Shown here: in pieces, positions 49,562-58,070 of the stretch
Position numbering within the stretch: position 1 is the stretch's first letter
Layout: each line of letters begins with the position of its first letter
Assembly (NCBI RefSeq): GCF_014304815.1
Contig: NZ_CP047958.1
Coordinates: forward strand, 1,488,001-1,552,000
DNA from: Synechococcus sp. MIT S9220
Lineage (GTDB): Bacteria > Cyanobacteriota > Cyanobacteriia > PCC-6307 > Cyanobiaceae
DNA: 64,000 nucleotides
Direction: 5' to 3'
Notes under the pieces: model-generated
Databases searched by the model: none
Told to the model about the DNA's origin: nothing
Seen by the model: the letters and a program-made list of their open reading frames with translations, nothing else
Made by a program: the position numbers and the translations under genes

Positions 49562-49974
49562 AGCCAGCGCACAAAACCACCCACCACGGGAACGGGCTCA
49601 AAGGTTGGGCCCACGAAATCGAAATAATCCCTGTGGTCCTCCACCTTGCCTTCAGCGTTGAAGCGCAGCCGACTTGTGCCTGGGTAGACAAACTCAATTC
49701 CCTTGATCTTGAGTCCCATCTCCCATTCCACAAATGCGGTGTCGCCCTCGACGGCGATGGCGGCGGGAGTGAGATACACATCATCGCAACGCCGCATTAA
49801 GCCGTCCTGGGCCTCCACGTAGGCCTTGATGCCCTGGCGCTCCTGTGTCGGGTCCTTGAAGCGCACGTTCTCGTCATACAGCTCTCGCCACTGCTCCTCA
49901 GTGGGAGCAGCCATGCCGTAGGGCTTCGTGAACAGTTCTCGCAGACGATCAACGTTCACAGCCAAGACCAACAA
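49540..49974 (-). CDS. SnoaL/NTF2-like protein
   Basis: 144 residues. The sequence EEQWRELYDENVRFKDPTQERQGIKAYVEAQDGLM, then VEGDTAFVEWEMGLKIKGIEF and RLRFNAEGKVEDHRDYFDF, is the cone-shaped SnoaL/NTF2 fold with the typical DPxxxxxG and late HRDYxDF motifs. Many members are polyketide cyclases or ligand binders. It has no signal peptide. The exact start (49974 or a few codons later) is uncertain. Confidence 0.82.
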   Translation of the reverse strand: MLVLAVNVDRLRELFTKPYGMAAPTEEQWRELYDENVRFKDPTQERQGIKAYVEAQDGLMRRCDDVYLTPAAIAVEGDTAFVEWEMGLKIKGIEFVYPGTSRLRFNAEGKVEDHRDYFDFVGPTFEPVPVVGGFVRWLYKRFVD

Positions 49975-50043
49975 GGAAAATCACACTATTCAGATTTCTG
50001 CGCAGATTGCATAAGCTTCTGGGCCGCACAAGCGCCTCGTCCC

Positions 50044-50259
50044 ATGTCCGATCAGCGATATCAATACGAACCCATCGAAGCCTTCGGAGAAAGCCTCACC
50101 ACCAATCGCCCCTGGAACACGTCGGCTCTGGAGATCGTTGAGCGAATCAATGGACGCACAGCAATGGTGGGATTTGCAGCCGCGATCATCGGCGAGTGGA
50201 TCACCGGCCATGGTCCCGCCGGGCAGGTAGTGGCCATGATCCGTTGGTACCTCAGCTGA
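50044..50259 (+). CDS. hli: High-light-inducible protein, long form
   Basis: 71 residues. A polar N-terminal extension of about 30 residues precedes EIVERINGRTAMVGFAAAIIGEWITGHGP, the single chlorophyll-binding helix with ExxNGRxAMxGF. It resembles HliD-type proteins in having an extended N-terminus. It would sit in the thylakoid membrane and help protect photosystem assembly intermediates. Confidence 0.93.
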   Translation: MSDQRYQYEPIEAFGESLTTNRPWNTSALEIVERINGRTAMVGFAAAIIGEWITGHGPAGQVVAMIRWYLS

Positions 50260-50279
50260 GCTTCAACACAACCGCCAAC

Positions 50280-51134
50280 TCATCGTCCATCCGTCAGTTC
50301 ATGCAGGGCGGAGTAGTCGCCAACATCAAGGTCCGTGCCAGTAGCCCGTTCCAGCAAACTCGAGAGTCCGTCCAGAGCAGAAGCGTCCACTCCAGCCAAT
50401 CGCGCCTCCCGCAAAAAGAGCTTTAGATCCTTGCGCAGCAGACTGGTACTGAAGTTTGGATCGCCGTAGTGGTGAGACATCATCCGCTCCAGCTTCTTGT
50501 CGACGGTGGGGGCATAAAGAGCTGAAGGACGCAGAACCTCCATGAAGCGATCGACGTCCAGACCGGAGGCTTGAACCAAACGCAGTGCCAGTGAATATCC
50601 ATGGGTCAGGCTGGCAATCAGCTGATTGAGTGCCAGCTTCGAGGCAGCACCCGTGCCCACAGCACCCATCAATCGCGGCTCTGATGCCAGCTGGCGCAGG
50701 AGGGGCAATTGAGCTGCAAACACGTCCTGCTCGCCGCCGGCCATCACCAACAAACTTCCCTTCAACGCTTCAGGGCGACTGCCGAGCACCGGAGCTTCCA
50801 GATAAGAGCCTCCCTGCAGGCTTACCTGCTCAGCGAGGGAGACGCTCTCACTGATGCCCATGGTGCCCATCGGCACGATGCATCTCCCAGCCAAGGGTCC
50901 GAGGCTGCCGATGATCTCTGCGGTAACAGGACCATCACGCAGCACAGTGATCACAACGGATGATGCGTTCAGCCCCTCGCCGGGAAGGTTCAGCTGCTGA
51001 GCCCCTGCCTGCACAAGCCCAGCACAGCGAGTGGGGTTGCGATTCCACACGTTCAGCGTGCAGCCCACATCAAGCAGACGTTGTCCGATCGCAGCGCCTA
51101 GAAGGCCAGCACCCAGCAAAGTAATGGTGGTCAT
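50280..51134 (-). CDS. 3-hydroxyisobutyrate dehydrogenase-family oxidoreductase
   Basis: About 284 residues. The N-terminal Rossmann motif is TLLGAGLLGAAIGQRLLDVG, followed by the family's LNVWNRNP, SSVVITVLRDG and GGSYLEAPVLGSRPEALKGSLLVMAGG (substrate region of the beta-hydroxyacid dehydrogenase family). Catalytic Lys is in GAASKLALNQLIA. It probably reduces a small aldehyde or oxidises a beta-hydroxyacid (glyoxylate/succinic semialdehyde reductase-like). An N-terminal extension of 8 codons is possible. Confidence 0.9.
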   Translation of the reverse strand: MTTITLLGAGLLGAAIGQRLLDVGCTLNVWNRNPTRCAGLVQAGAQQLNLPGEGLNASSVVITVLRDGPVTAEIIGSLGPLAGRCIVPMGTMGISESVSLAEQVSLQGGSYLEAPVLGSRPEALKGSLLVMAGGEQDVFAAQLPLLRQLASEPRLMGAVGTGAASKLALNQLIASLTHGYSLALRLVQASGLDVDRFMEVLRPSALYAPTVDKKLERMMSHHYGDPNFSTSLLRKDLKLFLREARLAGVDASALDGLSSLLERATGTDLDVGDYSALHELTDGR

Positions 51135-51301
51135 CAGGCAGCCTGAAATCCCTTCCACCTTGCAACAGGCGTCGGCCTAGCTCATCTGTGCATGCACCTC
51201 GATGAGCCTGCGCCAGTCAGGTGCTCAGTCAGAGCTCGAACACATCAGTGGTCACCAAGGCCGGATTGAGCAACCAATGGGGAGATGTCTGGCCTCAAGT
51301 G

Positions 51302-51433
51302 ATGGCGAGAAAAATCCAGCTCCCACTGTCCAAGCGCCCCAGTTCAATCACGACAGCGTTGGCCACGTTGACCTTCGCCTACATCGCAGCCTGGGCTCTT
51401 TGGGGATTGGCAAACGCTTATCCCAGCATTTGA
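51302..51433 (+). CDS. 43-residue single-span membrane protein
   Basis: MARKIQLPLSKRPSSITTAL, then a span TLTFAYIAAWALWGLANAYP. The upstream part of the frame (from 51221) is less convincing. Probably a small thylakoid or plasma membrane protein. Confidence 0.45.
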   Translation: MARKIQLPLSKRPSSITTALATLTFAYIAAWALWGLANAYPSI

Positions 51434-51565
51434 GCCAAAAGAATGCCTTCTTCTAACTGGAATGATGGCCTCTGAGGATTAGCTCGCGACAATCAATATG
51501 CCCGCTGACATTCATCTCTAACAGTTCTCAAATCAGTCAAAACTGATCACCTGAAAACGAACTTT

Positions 51566-51865
51566 TCAAGTCGTTGTTGAGCCTTTCCTTTGCTTGGAGG
51601 ATGCAGCGATCGGAGTTGCGAACAAGTCATCGAGATAACGCTCCGTTACTGCCCTTTCGCTGCAACCGTTCTGGTACAAGAATCGCGCCAACGCCGAACT
51701 CATCAGCTGATATTGATCCCAGTTGGGATTGGCACCGATGAACCCCTTCATCGCGTTGAAAAGGACTTCAGGTATTTCAGATTCCAGACTCACAAACGGT
51801 GTCTCTTGTTCAGTGGCGACAGCCAGCGCGGGGTTGACGCAGCTTTCCAGTTGATAGCGATCCAT
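51566..51865 (-). CDS. DUF2811 family protein
   Basis: 99 residues. The core SLESEIPEVLFNAMKGFIGANPNWDQ, then LMSSALARFLYQNGC and ERYLDDLF, is diagnostic of DUF2811, a family confined to cyanobacteria. The function is unknown; the fold is all-helical and cytosolic. Confidence 0.88.
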   Translation of the reverse strand: MDRYQLESCVNPALAVATEQETPFVSLESEIPEVLFNAMKGFIGANPNWDQYQLMSSALARFLYQNGCSERAVTERYLDDLFATPIAASSKQRKGSTTT

Positions 51866-52433
51866 TCAGTCTTCGGACGTCCGGCTATTCGCCACTACAA
51901 AGCCATGAATCAGAGAGGACGTCAAAGCTCTCGCAGAATTACCAGCAATCCCTGATCTCAGACGAGACTCGTCTCACTGCAGTGGCTTCCGGTTTGACGA
52001 TCCGGTCCAACAGTTGCCTTTCAAGCGAAATTCCTTTTCTGTCAAGCGCCGAATGGCACTCGGAGCAAAAACCACAGATTTTCAATTTTCATCTGCTGTT
52101 TCGGGGATTTTCTGTGGAAAAGCTCTTGAGACCAGTGGAAAATCGTCCTTTTTTTCCACAGGACAACCCGCCATCAGCAAGGCTTATCCCTCGAAGTCTC
52201 ATAGGACGCGCCAAGAGCAAAGACATTTGAGAAATAAACTGGGGCAAGGTTGCTTGGGAAAGCGAGTAGCGCTTGCTACTTATTTTTTCTCCATGTCCGA
52301 TACGGATCAAACGCGATCCGCATCGATGTTCTGATCGCTCACAAGCTCAGCTGAATTCCAACGCCTGCAGGAACGGGGCCTGAAACCGAACCTTCAAGGG
52401 CGGTCAGCCCCCATCCATGGACAACGAAACAGC
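51866..52433. other. Intergenic stretch with palindromes and a possible short RNA
   Basis: No convincing gene is visible. The region holds a perfect 7-1-7 palindrome AGACGAG-A-CTCGTCT (51960-51974), an inverted repeat CTGTGGAAAA (52112-52121) / TTTTCCACAG (52152-52161) with a third half-site between, and a terminator-like stem at 52265-52290. Together these suggest a short non-coding transcript of about 200-300 nt on the plus strand, but there is no sequence match to a known RNA. Confidence 0.35.
52265..52290 (+). terminator. Terminator-like hairpin in the intergenic region
   Basis: AGTAGC/GCTACT with a 4-nt loop is followed by TATTTTTT. The stem is short and AT-containing. It would close a transcript arising in the preceding gene-free 400 bp. 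Confidence 0.5.
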
Positions 52434-52585
52434 TTGGCTCCAGTCCCACAACCCGGGACAGCAACAAAAAAGACCCCACTGCTAGTGCAGCCGGGCCAGG
52501 GTGATGGGGATCCACATCTTGGGATCACTCATCAGGCTCGTCAACGCCACATATGGTGCATCGCTGCTGAAATTGATGACCAGGT

Positions 52586-52696
52586 ATGCCTGAACACCTA
52601 TTTCGCGTGTTGGATCCCTACTCTCCCGAAGAAGGCCGGGTGATGGGAATGATCCGAGCCAAGAGTCGAGCCACTGCCAAGGCGGTGGCTTTTTGA
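52586..52696 (+). CDS. 36-residue peptide overlapping a terminator
   Basis: MPEHLFRVLDPYSPEEGRVM leads to GMIRAKSRATAKAVAF. The composition is that of a real small protein. Its last codons and stop overlap a strong stem-loop and T run at 52670-52694, so either the gene ends inside its own terminator or the frame is accidental. Confidence 0.4.
   Translation: MPEHLFRVLDPYSPEEGRVMGMIRAKSRATAKAVAF
52670..52694 (+). terminator. Rho-independent terminator
   Basis: GCCACTGCC and GGCGGTGGC pair over 9 bp (one G-U) around a 2-nt loop, followed by five T. It ends a plus-strand transcript before the convergent GST-like gene. Confidence 0.65.
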
Positions 52697-52750
52697 TGGC
52701 AAGGGTCTCTCTCATCTTGTGGATCTAACGCCAGTTGCTGAGCCAATCCA

Positions 52751-54001
52751 TCAGCTGTGATGGGTCAAAAAAGGCCTGGGATCCTGATCGAAACGATGCT
52801 CAAACGGCAGTGCATCTGGATGCTGATCACCATCCAGTGCCGCAGTGGACTCCAGACACTTCCTCAGCAACCTGGCGCTCTCCAGCGGCATATCCCGGGG
52901 CACGGAAATCCGGTCTCGCAGATAACGCAATGCTGAGGCCGAACCTGTCTCCGGTGGTACGGGCTGGTCAAGAACCATTGCTGTGAGTGCAGCCCTCAGC
53001 GGTTGATCAAAGCGATCACCAAGAGGGTTTCTGGCCAGAAGAATGTTGCGATGCCTCAGCACCCTCTCCAAAGCGCGCGCCTTTGCAGACACCATCTCGC
53101 TTGACGAGCTCCAGCGACGTTCAAGCTCATTGAGTCCGGATCCGCTATCCACCGCCAGAGCCATGCGTTGCTGTGCCTCGCTGCCATCAGCCCAGCAGCC
53201 GCCCATCTGCGGAGGTAGATCATGGGCATGGGTGTGCACATCGCTCTGGGTGCCTCGATAGGTCTCCAGGTGCTCAAGTGCCGTGAGCCAGCGATCGATT
53301 GCGGGATGCTCCTCGCGCAACGCAAAGCCCTTGAAATAAGCGAGTGAGGCGTTCATCCGTTCCACATAAGGAATGAACACCAGGTCTGCTGTGCCAGGGA
53401 TCGGACCATCAGGTGCATCGGGATCCAACCAGCTGCCGCCGCCGCTGATGAGCGCCTGCTCCATTTGCTGGGCGACACGCTGAAACTGATCACGGGCCTG
53501 ACGTTCTTGTCGCTCTCCCAGACCGGGAGTGCACAACCAGATGCACCAGGCCCTGAACAGCAGGCGTTCAAGATCCCGAAGCCGACGCACTCTGCGGTCG
53601 GCCATCGGAGCACCAACTGGCCCGAAGCTTCGCTCAAGAGCCTCCAAAATCCGATCACTTTCAGTGATCAGACGGCCATCAAGCTCCAGAGCCGGAAGCA
53701 TCCCCGACGGAACGAGAGCAGTGAACCAGGGCTCCTTGGGGCCGTAGCAGCGCATGGTCACTTTGCGAATTCGGTACGGAATCCGGCGAAACTCAAGCCA
53801 AAGCCACACTTTCTGGCAGTACGGGCACCAGGCATGGTGATCGCGGAACAATGTGACCCGAATCGAGTCTTCGGGCTGACCAAACAGGCGCAAGGTGGCC
53901 TGGGAATTGGCAGGTCCTTCGATGCGCTCGGCTGCTGGGGCCGCCAGAGCATCCAGCTCAGACCAGCTGAGCGCATCAGCGCCAGGTTGGACTTCTGTCA
54001 T
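52751..54001 (-). CDS. Glutathione S-transferase-like protein, extended
   Basis: About 416 residues from MTEVQPGADAL. A thioredoxin-like N-domain reads VTLFRDHHAWCPYCQKVWLWLEFR, with a CPYC active-site motif typical of omega/glutaredoxin-like GSTs; VPSGMLPALELDG supplies the cis-Pro, and LITESDRILEALE the glutathione contact. A helical C-domain (ADLVFIPYVERMNASLAYF) follows, then an unusual extra helical extension of about 150 residues. It is probably a glutathione-dependent thiol transferase or reductase. Confidence 0.85.
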   Translation of the reverse strand: MTEVQPGADALSWSELDALAAPAAERIEGPANSQATLRLFGQPEDSIRVTLFRDHHAWCPYCQKVWLWLEFRRIPYRIRKVTMRCYGPKEPWFTALVPSGMLPALELDGRLITESDRILEALERSFGPVGAPMADRRVRRLRDLERLLFRAWCIWLCTPGLGERQERQARDQFQRVAQQMEQALISGGGSWLDPDAPDGPIPGTADLVFIPYVERMNASLAYFKGFALREEHPAIDRWLTALEHLETYRGTQSDVHTHAHDLPPQMGGCWADGSEAQQRMALAVDSGSGLNELERRWSSSSEMVSAKARALERVLRHRNILLARNPLGDRFDQPLRAALTAMVLDQPVPPETGSASALRYLRDRISVPRDMPLESARLLRKCLESTAALDGDQHPDALPFEHRFDQDPRPFLTHHS

Positions 54002-54049
54002 GGCATCCTCGGAGCACCGCTGCATGATCATCGCCAGAGCGGATCACCC

Positions 54050-54520
54050 GTGGACATCGAACACAGCCATCTACTGGATCTCGAGAAGCAGGCTCGTCGC
54101 AGCGGTTCAGGACTGACCGCCGGAAACCTGATGGGGTACTGGCAACTCAAGACCGTATGGCCCAAGGGTCAAACCGAAGCCAATGCCTTCAATGGCTGGC
54201 TGCTGCGCAGCATCGGCGCCTGCCTCGAAATCAGCGGCGGATCCACCGACGGGCTTCAACTGCGTAACGCCGTGAACCTCGCCGGACTCACCCTCCAGTT
54301 CACAGGTCCAGGCGAACTGAATGGCCGCCAACCACTGCTGAAGTTCCGCTTTGAGCAGGTGGAACTGCTGCTCGGCCGCTTCACTCTGTTGAAGAAGGAG
54401 TTGCCGCCACCGCAAGAAGGTCGAGAGCCGTTTTTTGCCCTGATCAGCCGCAGCCCAGAGGGGTGGATGGCCGCGCGGGGCAGAGGCGGCGGACTGGCGT
54501 TTTGGACTCTCAGGGGTTGA
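54050..54520 (+). CDS. Hypothetical protein with GTG start
   Basis: About 156 residues starting at a GTG (VDIEHSHLLDLEKQARRSG); no ATG exists in the relevant part of the frame. LTAGNLMGYWQLKTVWPKG, and later NAVNLAGLTLQFTGPGELNGRQPLLKFRFEQVELLLG, indicate a beta-barrel, calycin-like protein (the GxWxLxxVWPKG entry strand). It overlaps the end of the PNPOx-like gene by 11 bp. It is divergent from the GST-like gene. Confidence 0.7.
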   Translation: MDIEHSHLLDLEKQARRSGSGLTAGNLMGYWQLKTVWPKGQTEANAFNGWLLRSIGACLEISGGSTDGLQLRNAVNLAGLTLQFTGPGELNGRQPLLKFRFEQVELLLGRFTLLKKELPPPQEGREPFFALISRSPEGWMAARGRGGGLAFWTLRG

Positions 54521-55070
54521 GACGTTGCTCATGCCAGCCATCTCGGAGCTCCCAGCTGCGGCGAAGGTGGGGATGGGGTTTGAGATCGAGCTGCTCGACA
54601 CGTTCCAGAGCAACACGCATGATCAGCAGATGCGAGGAGATCGGCTCGTCATCAGCCACCTCCTGGGGCCAGGGCCCTTGCGCATCAAAAGGTTCACCTG
54701 GAGACGGCCAGGCCCAGACCATGCGACCGGATGGGGACAGGCGTTGCCAATGATCGAGCAACGCCTCCGGTTCCTGCTCAGCAGTGACGAGAAGCGCCCT
54801 GCCCCTCAGTCGAAACTGCTCTTTAGCCTTGCGAAACAACCAGCACAGTTCAACCCTCGGCTGACTGAGCAGCTGAGAAGACTTTTCACTGCGCACATCG
54901 GTCAGCAGCTCCAAGTCCCCACGAGGGCTCCAACCCCGGAAGACCAGCGTTCTCACTCGTGGTGTGCCGTCTTCTGCAGTCGTCGCCAACTGCAGCCAGG
55001 TGGCGCCGGGAGATCGCCCCTCCCGTTGACGAGCACTGCGCAGAAGTGATCGCCAAGGGGGAAGACTCAT
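54510..55070 (-). CDS. PNPOx-fold flavoprotein (Alr4036-like)
   Basis: About 186 residues from MSLPPWRSLLRSARQRE. The fold is a split barrel: ATWLQLATTAEDGTPRVRTLVFRGW, LELLTDVRSEKSSQLLSQPRVELCWLFR and EQFRLRGRALLV are the FMN-binding strands of pyridoxamine-phosphate oxidase-like proteins. The C-terminal RVALERVEQLDLKPHPHLRR matches the Alr4036-type cyanobacterial group. An upstream start at 55097 would overlap the peroxiredoxin-like gene. Confidence 0.85.
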   Translation of the reverse strand: MSLPPWRSLLRSARQREGRSPGATWLQLATTAEDGTPRVRTLVFRGWSPRGDLELLTDVRSEKSSQLLSQPRVELCWLFRKAKEQFRLRGRALLVTAEQEPEALLDHWQRLSPSGRMVWAWPSPGEPFDAQGPWPQEVADDEPISSHLLIMRVALERVEQLDLKPHPHLRRSWELRDGWHEQRLNP

Positions 55071-55083
55071 CGCCGTTTCGTGA

Positions 55084-55818
55084 TCACTCGACATCATTCA
55101 GCCAGGGATCGAGAAACGCGAGCGGACGCTGCATGGTTGCCGAGAATCCAAGAATGCCACGATCGCGGTAGACGTAGAGGATTGAATCGTCGCGATCCAG
55201 CAGGAATGTGCCGCCACGCTGGGTGATGAAGCGATCATCCGGCACGTAAGTGCTCCAGTTGCGGAGCACCTCGTTCATGTTGCGCAGCCGCACGGTGGCC
55301 AATTCAAAGGGCCGCTGAAACCCATCGCCTCCAGCACGTCGGAACAAAGCAGCAGGTATCGGAGGCAGCACGCCGGTGGACACCGTTTCATCAGCATCGA
55401 AGCGTTGGGCCGCTGAACGGTCACCGGTGTAACCACGCAACACCTCGGCAAGGGTTCCTGGGGAACCGATGCCAGCGCACATCAGCAAAAGCGAAGGCCA
55501 GGGCCCTCCCGGTGCCTGCAGACCGGGGGACAAGCCAAGAGCCTGATGCAAGCCGGAATCAGGCTCGACCTCAAGCAACTCCCTTGGCAACCCAGTAAAC
55601 GAGCAGAAACGCTCTGCCCCGGCCTGATCGCCAATTGCAATGGCGAGGGGGCGGATCCCTGCTTGTTCGAGCCTGGGCAGCGCAGGCACCAGCGCCTGGG
55701 CATATTCCATCGAATCAAAGTCACCAAGCTGTGTCAGCAGCAGAACCAGACGTTTAAATCCCTGATCATGGCCTTGGCTCTCTCCAATGCGTGTCAGCAG
55801 TGCTTGTGGTGCGTTCAT
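55084..55818 (-). CDS. Peroxiredoxin-like protein (AhpC/TSA-type)
   Basis: 244 residues with a thioredoxin fold: RLVLLLTQLGDFDSMEYAQALVPALPRLEQAG, then AIAIGDQAGAERFCSFTGLP with a single Cys, and GGTFLLDRDDSILYVYRDRGILG. The expected peroxidatic TxxCT motif is replaced, so the Cys in RFCSFTG may be the only active thiol, or the protein may be non-catalytic. It precedes the PNPOx-like gene on the same strand, separated by 13 bp: a likely redox operon. Confidence 0.7.
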   Translation of the reverse strand: MNAPQALLTRIGESQGHDQGFKRLVLLLTQLGDFDSMEYAQALVPALPRLEQAGIRPLAIAIGDQAGAERFCSFTGLPRELLEVEPDSGLHQALGLSPGLQAPGGPWPSLLLMCAGIGSPGTLAEVLRGYTGDRSAAQRFDADETVSTGVLPPIPAALFRRAGGDGFQRPFELATVRLRNMNEVLRNWSTYVPDDRFITQRGGTFLLDRDDSILYVYRDRGILGFSATMQRPLAFLDPWLNDVE

Positions 55819-55978
55819 GACTGGGCTAACGACAGTGCCGACACGGGGTCTGACCTGAACGACAGCATGGACTGTTTCAAGCGCAAACGGTGATCGATGA
55901 CGCCAGGGCTCTAAAGGATGAAGCTTGCCGACGAGCTGTGGTCAGTGCAGCGTGGGGACAGCACAGACAAATCTGAGC

Positions 55979-56260
55979 ATGGGACGGGTCCAGAGGTTGG
56001 CAGCTCAAAGGCAGGTCACGCCTTACGAGCTGTCGCGCAACATTCTCCAGGAAGCCGGCTACCGGATCACTCGCAGAGAGGAGAAAACTCCCGCTGGGCA
56101 TCGCGGCTATGACGTGATCTTTCCCTGCACAATTGATGGACAGCCACATCAGAAAATGATGCGACGAACATGGCTGATCGAACTCGCTGAATTGGTACTG
56201 GAAGGATTCAAGCCCGAGGAGATTGCCAGCAACTATTTCAAACGAGAATTCGACTCGTAG
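55979..56260 (+). CDS. Hypothetical protein
   Basis: 93 residues from MGRVQRLAAQRQVTPYELSR. It has a helical start, then RREEKTPAGHRGYDVIFPC, strands, and an acidic helix (WLIELAELVLEGFKPEEIASN). The overall pattern looks real, but I do not recognise the family. A part of the frame further upstream is probably not translated. Confidence 0.6.
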   Translation: MGRVQRLAAQRQVTPYELSRNILQEAGYRITRREEKTPAGHRGYDVIFPCTIDGQPHQKMMRRTWLIELAELVLEGFKPEEIASNYFKREFDS

Positions 56261-56385
56261 CGCGATGTTCAGTGAAACCCGAGAGGTCGATCAATGATGA
56301 CAATCTGACAGGAGACGCCTCTCCCCTCAGCTCTGAAGGGAGAAGAAAGCGCTCAGAATTTCCATCATGCATCGAGGAGAATCCC

Positions 56386-56616
56386 TCAAAGAGAAGTCCC
56401 ATTGCAGAGCCTCACTCCCAGAGCACGTTTTTCTGAAAACGACATTTTCTCAACATTACTTTCACGAATCACCTCATCTACGCAGTGATTGAAATACCGC
56501 GCTTGATTCGCCAGCGGAGAGATCTGGATGGCTCCATAGATCACGGCAAAGATCAAAAGCACTGGGTAAAGATGTGCATTAATCAGCTCACGTGCTTGAG
56601 ACATTGACGGATCCAT
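56386..56616 (-). CDS. Small membrane protein
   Basis: About 76 residues: an N-terminal helix (SQARELINAHLYPVLLIFAVIYGAIQI, one span), then YFNHCVDEVIRESNVEKMS and a second Cys near the end. A small membrane-anchored cytosolic peptide is inferred. Confidence 0.6.
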   Translation of the reverse strand: MDPSMSQARELINAHLYPVLLIFAVIYGAIQISPLANQARYFNHCVDEVIRESNVEKMSFSEKRALGVRLCNGTSL

Positions 56617-56729
56617 CACTGACTGCGCAGTAGCAATGAAGACACCACCGCGTCAAGCGAAATCGCCATCGAACAGGGCCTGCTCCAAGGCGGCAATGTG
56701 AGCAAACAGGAAAGCCTGGCTCAGGCCTC

Positions 56730-56924
56730 TTGTCTCTGGACGCAAAACTGGGTTTGATGGCGTTGTGTCACCCGGGAGCCCCCGCCGTGATCGGTCAAAC
56801 CAGGATTTACTGCCATCAGGGAAAGGACTTCCTCCTTGTTGAGGTTCCATCCCAGGAAGCCCCATTGCAGATCCAAGAACTCACGGATCAAGGCTGGGAG
56901 ATTGAGGCTGAAATCCCTGTCTGA
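56730..56924 (+). CDS. Small beta-rich hypothetical protein
   Basis: 64 residues with strands IGQTRIYCHQGKDFLLVEVP and an acidic helix (PLQIQELTDQGWEIEAEI). An alternative ATG at 56757 begins MALCHPGA. A minus-strand frame over the same bases (56653-56865) is less protein-like, so the plus strand is preferred. Confidence 0.55.
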   Translation: MSLDAKLGLMALCHPGAPAVIGQTRIYCHQGKDFLLVEVPSQEAPLQIQELTDQGWEIEAEIPV

Positions 56925-56968
56925 ACAGCTGAAATCGGCAGCAAAGCCTGCGATCACCCAGATCGGCC

Positions 56969-57103
56969 TCAATCGTCGTCGTCAAATTTCTGCACTGCCG
57001 AATCAATCAGCCCCTGGGTGTCCGTGTTTAGGGAAGCCACAACAAAAAACACCAATGACAACACCCCTGCAGCCGCAATCACCACAACGCTGAGATTGCT
57101 CAT
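56969..57103 (-). CDS. 44-residue single-span membrane protein
   Basis: MSNLSVVVIAAAGVLSLVFF, then VVASLNTDTQGLIDSAVQKF and four Asp. One clear membrane span and an acidic end. The layout resembles small thylakoid proteins, but no family is recognised. Confidence 0.6.
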   Translation of the reverse strand: MSNLSVVVIAAAGVLSLVFFVVASLNTDTQGLIDSAVQKFDDDD

Positions 57104-57388
57104 CTCAAGATTGCCGTAGCGGAAAGCCAGATAAATCATCGTTGTCGCAGCAGCTCGAACCTGAGGGATCGCAGTCCGTTCTCAGAACCATCAATGTACG
57201 CATTGACCGAAACGCGACGACACCAACAACGGCAGCAACCAAAAGACAACAAAGCTTTGCATTGACACATCTGTACTACAGCACTAGAACAGATGTATCA
57301 GCAGAGGATCCATGGCTCCGAGCTCCCCCTATGCACCGTTCAAGGCTGAGGAGTGGATGCGTGCGTCCCTGATCACCCCACGGAAACG

Positions 57389-57637
57389 ATGCCAAGCCAT
57401 GGTTGGATCCAGGATCCCAGCACCCAGGACACGAAACGGTTCCATGCCGATGAAAAAAGCTGGAACCGCGATCCGAGGGTGTTCGTGGATTCAGGGCGAC
57501 CTTTTCCAGACCAGGCACCACTATTGACCACACGTGTGCATTTGAGTCAGGACACGGCTGAACGCCTCTGGGGTGAACTCCTACGTGTCGGTTGGCTTCC
57601 ATGCAGGCCCCAGTGGGCCGCTGATGCTGAATTCTGA
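57389..57637 (+). CDS. DUF1651 family protein (second copy)
   Basis: 82 residues from MPSHGWIQDPSTQDTKRFHA; a GTG at 57353 would add 12 residues. The C-terminal half is family-typical: SWNRDPRVFVDSGRPFPDQ, then DTAERLWGELLRVGWLPCRPQW, the GWxxCxPQW ending of DUF1651. It differs substantially from the copy at 0.4-0.7 kb. Confidence 0.75.
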   Translation: MPSHGWIQDPSTQDTKRFHADEKSWNRDPRVFVDSGRPFPDQAPLLTTRVHLSQDTAERLWGELLRVGWLPCRPQWAADAEF

Positions 57638-57670
57638 GCCGTCAACACTCGCCAGACGCAGCATCTGTCG

Positions 57671-57940
57671 TCAGCCGAACTGATAATGCTTTCGAACAGG
57701 TTGATGAACCTGCCAGGTGCACGACAGGCCTGCTGGGAATTCCACGAGATCGCCAGCACCGAATCGAACCGGCTCGCCGTCTTCTGGCGTCACCGTGACA
57801 TCACCCTCAAGCAGCAGACAGGTTTCACGCTGGTCATACTGCCAGGGGAAACAGCTGATTTCACAGGCCCATACCGGCCAGTCGCGAACACCCAGGGCCA
57901 GGATCACACTCTCCGGGCAGTTGGAGGTCACACAGATCAT
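57671..57940 (-). CDS. Small cupin-domain protein
   Basis: 89 residues. The cupin pattern is WQYDQRETCLLLEGDVTVTPEDGEPVRFGAGDLVEFPAGLSCTWQV: motif 1 and motif 2 in the arrangement of the cupin_3 (DUF861) group, with an unusual Cys in the first metal-binding segment. Its function is probably ligand or metal binding in the cytosol. Confidence 0.85.
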   Translation of the reverse strand: MICVTSNCPESVILALGVRDWPVWACEISCFPWQYDQRETCLLLEGDVTVTPEDGEPVRFGAGDLVEFPAGLSCTWQVHQPVRKHYQFG

Positions 57941-58070
57941 CGCGGGGTTGGTCGCGGCATCAGCAAACCATGATTACTCGGCGTCGGCCCCACCCATCGA
58001 GCTTTGGCAATTGGCCCCTTGGTTGGCCGGCGATGATCACAGCTGTGATCAAGTCTCTGCAAGAGCGGCC

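Noticed and set aside
52014-52334. Plus-strand ORF of 106 codons in the gene-free interval
   Set aside because: Phe/Ser-rich low-quality composition; runs through the terminator-like stem and both inverted repeats.
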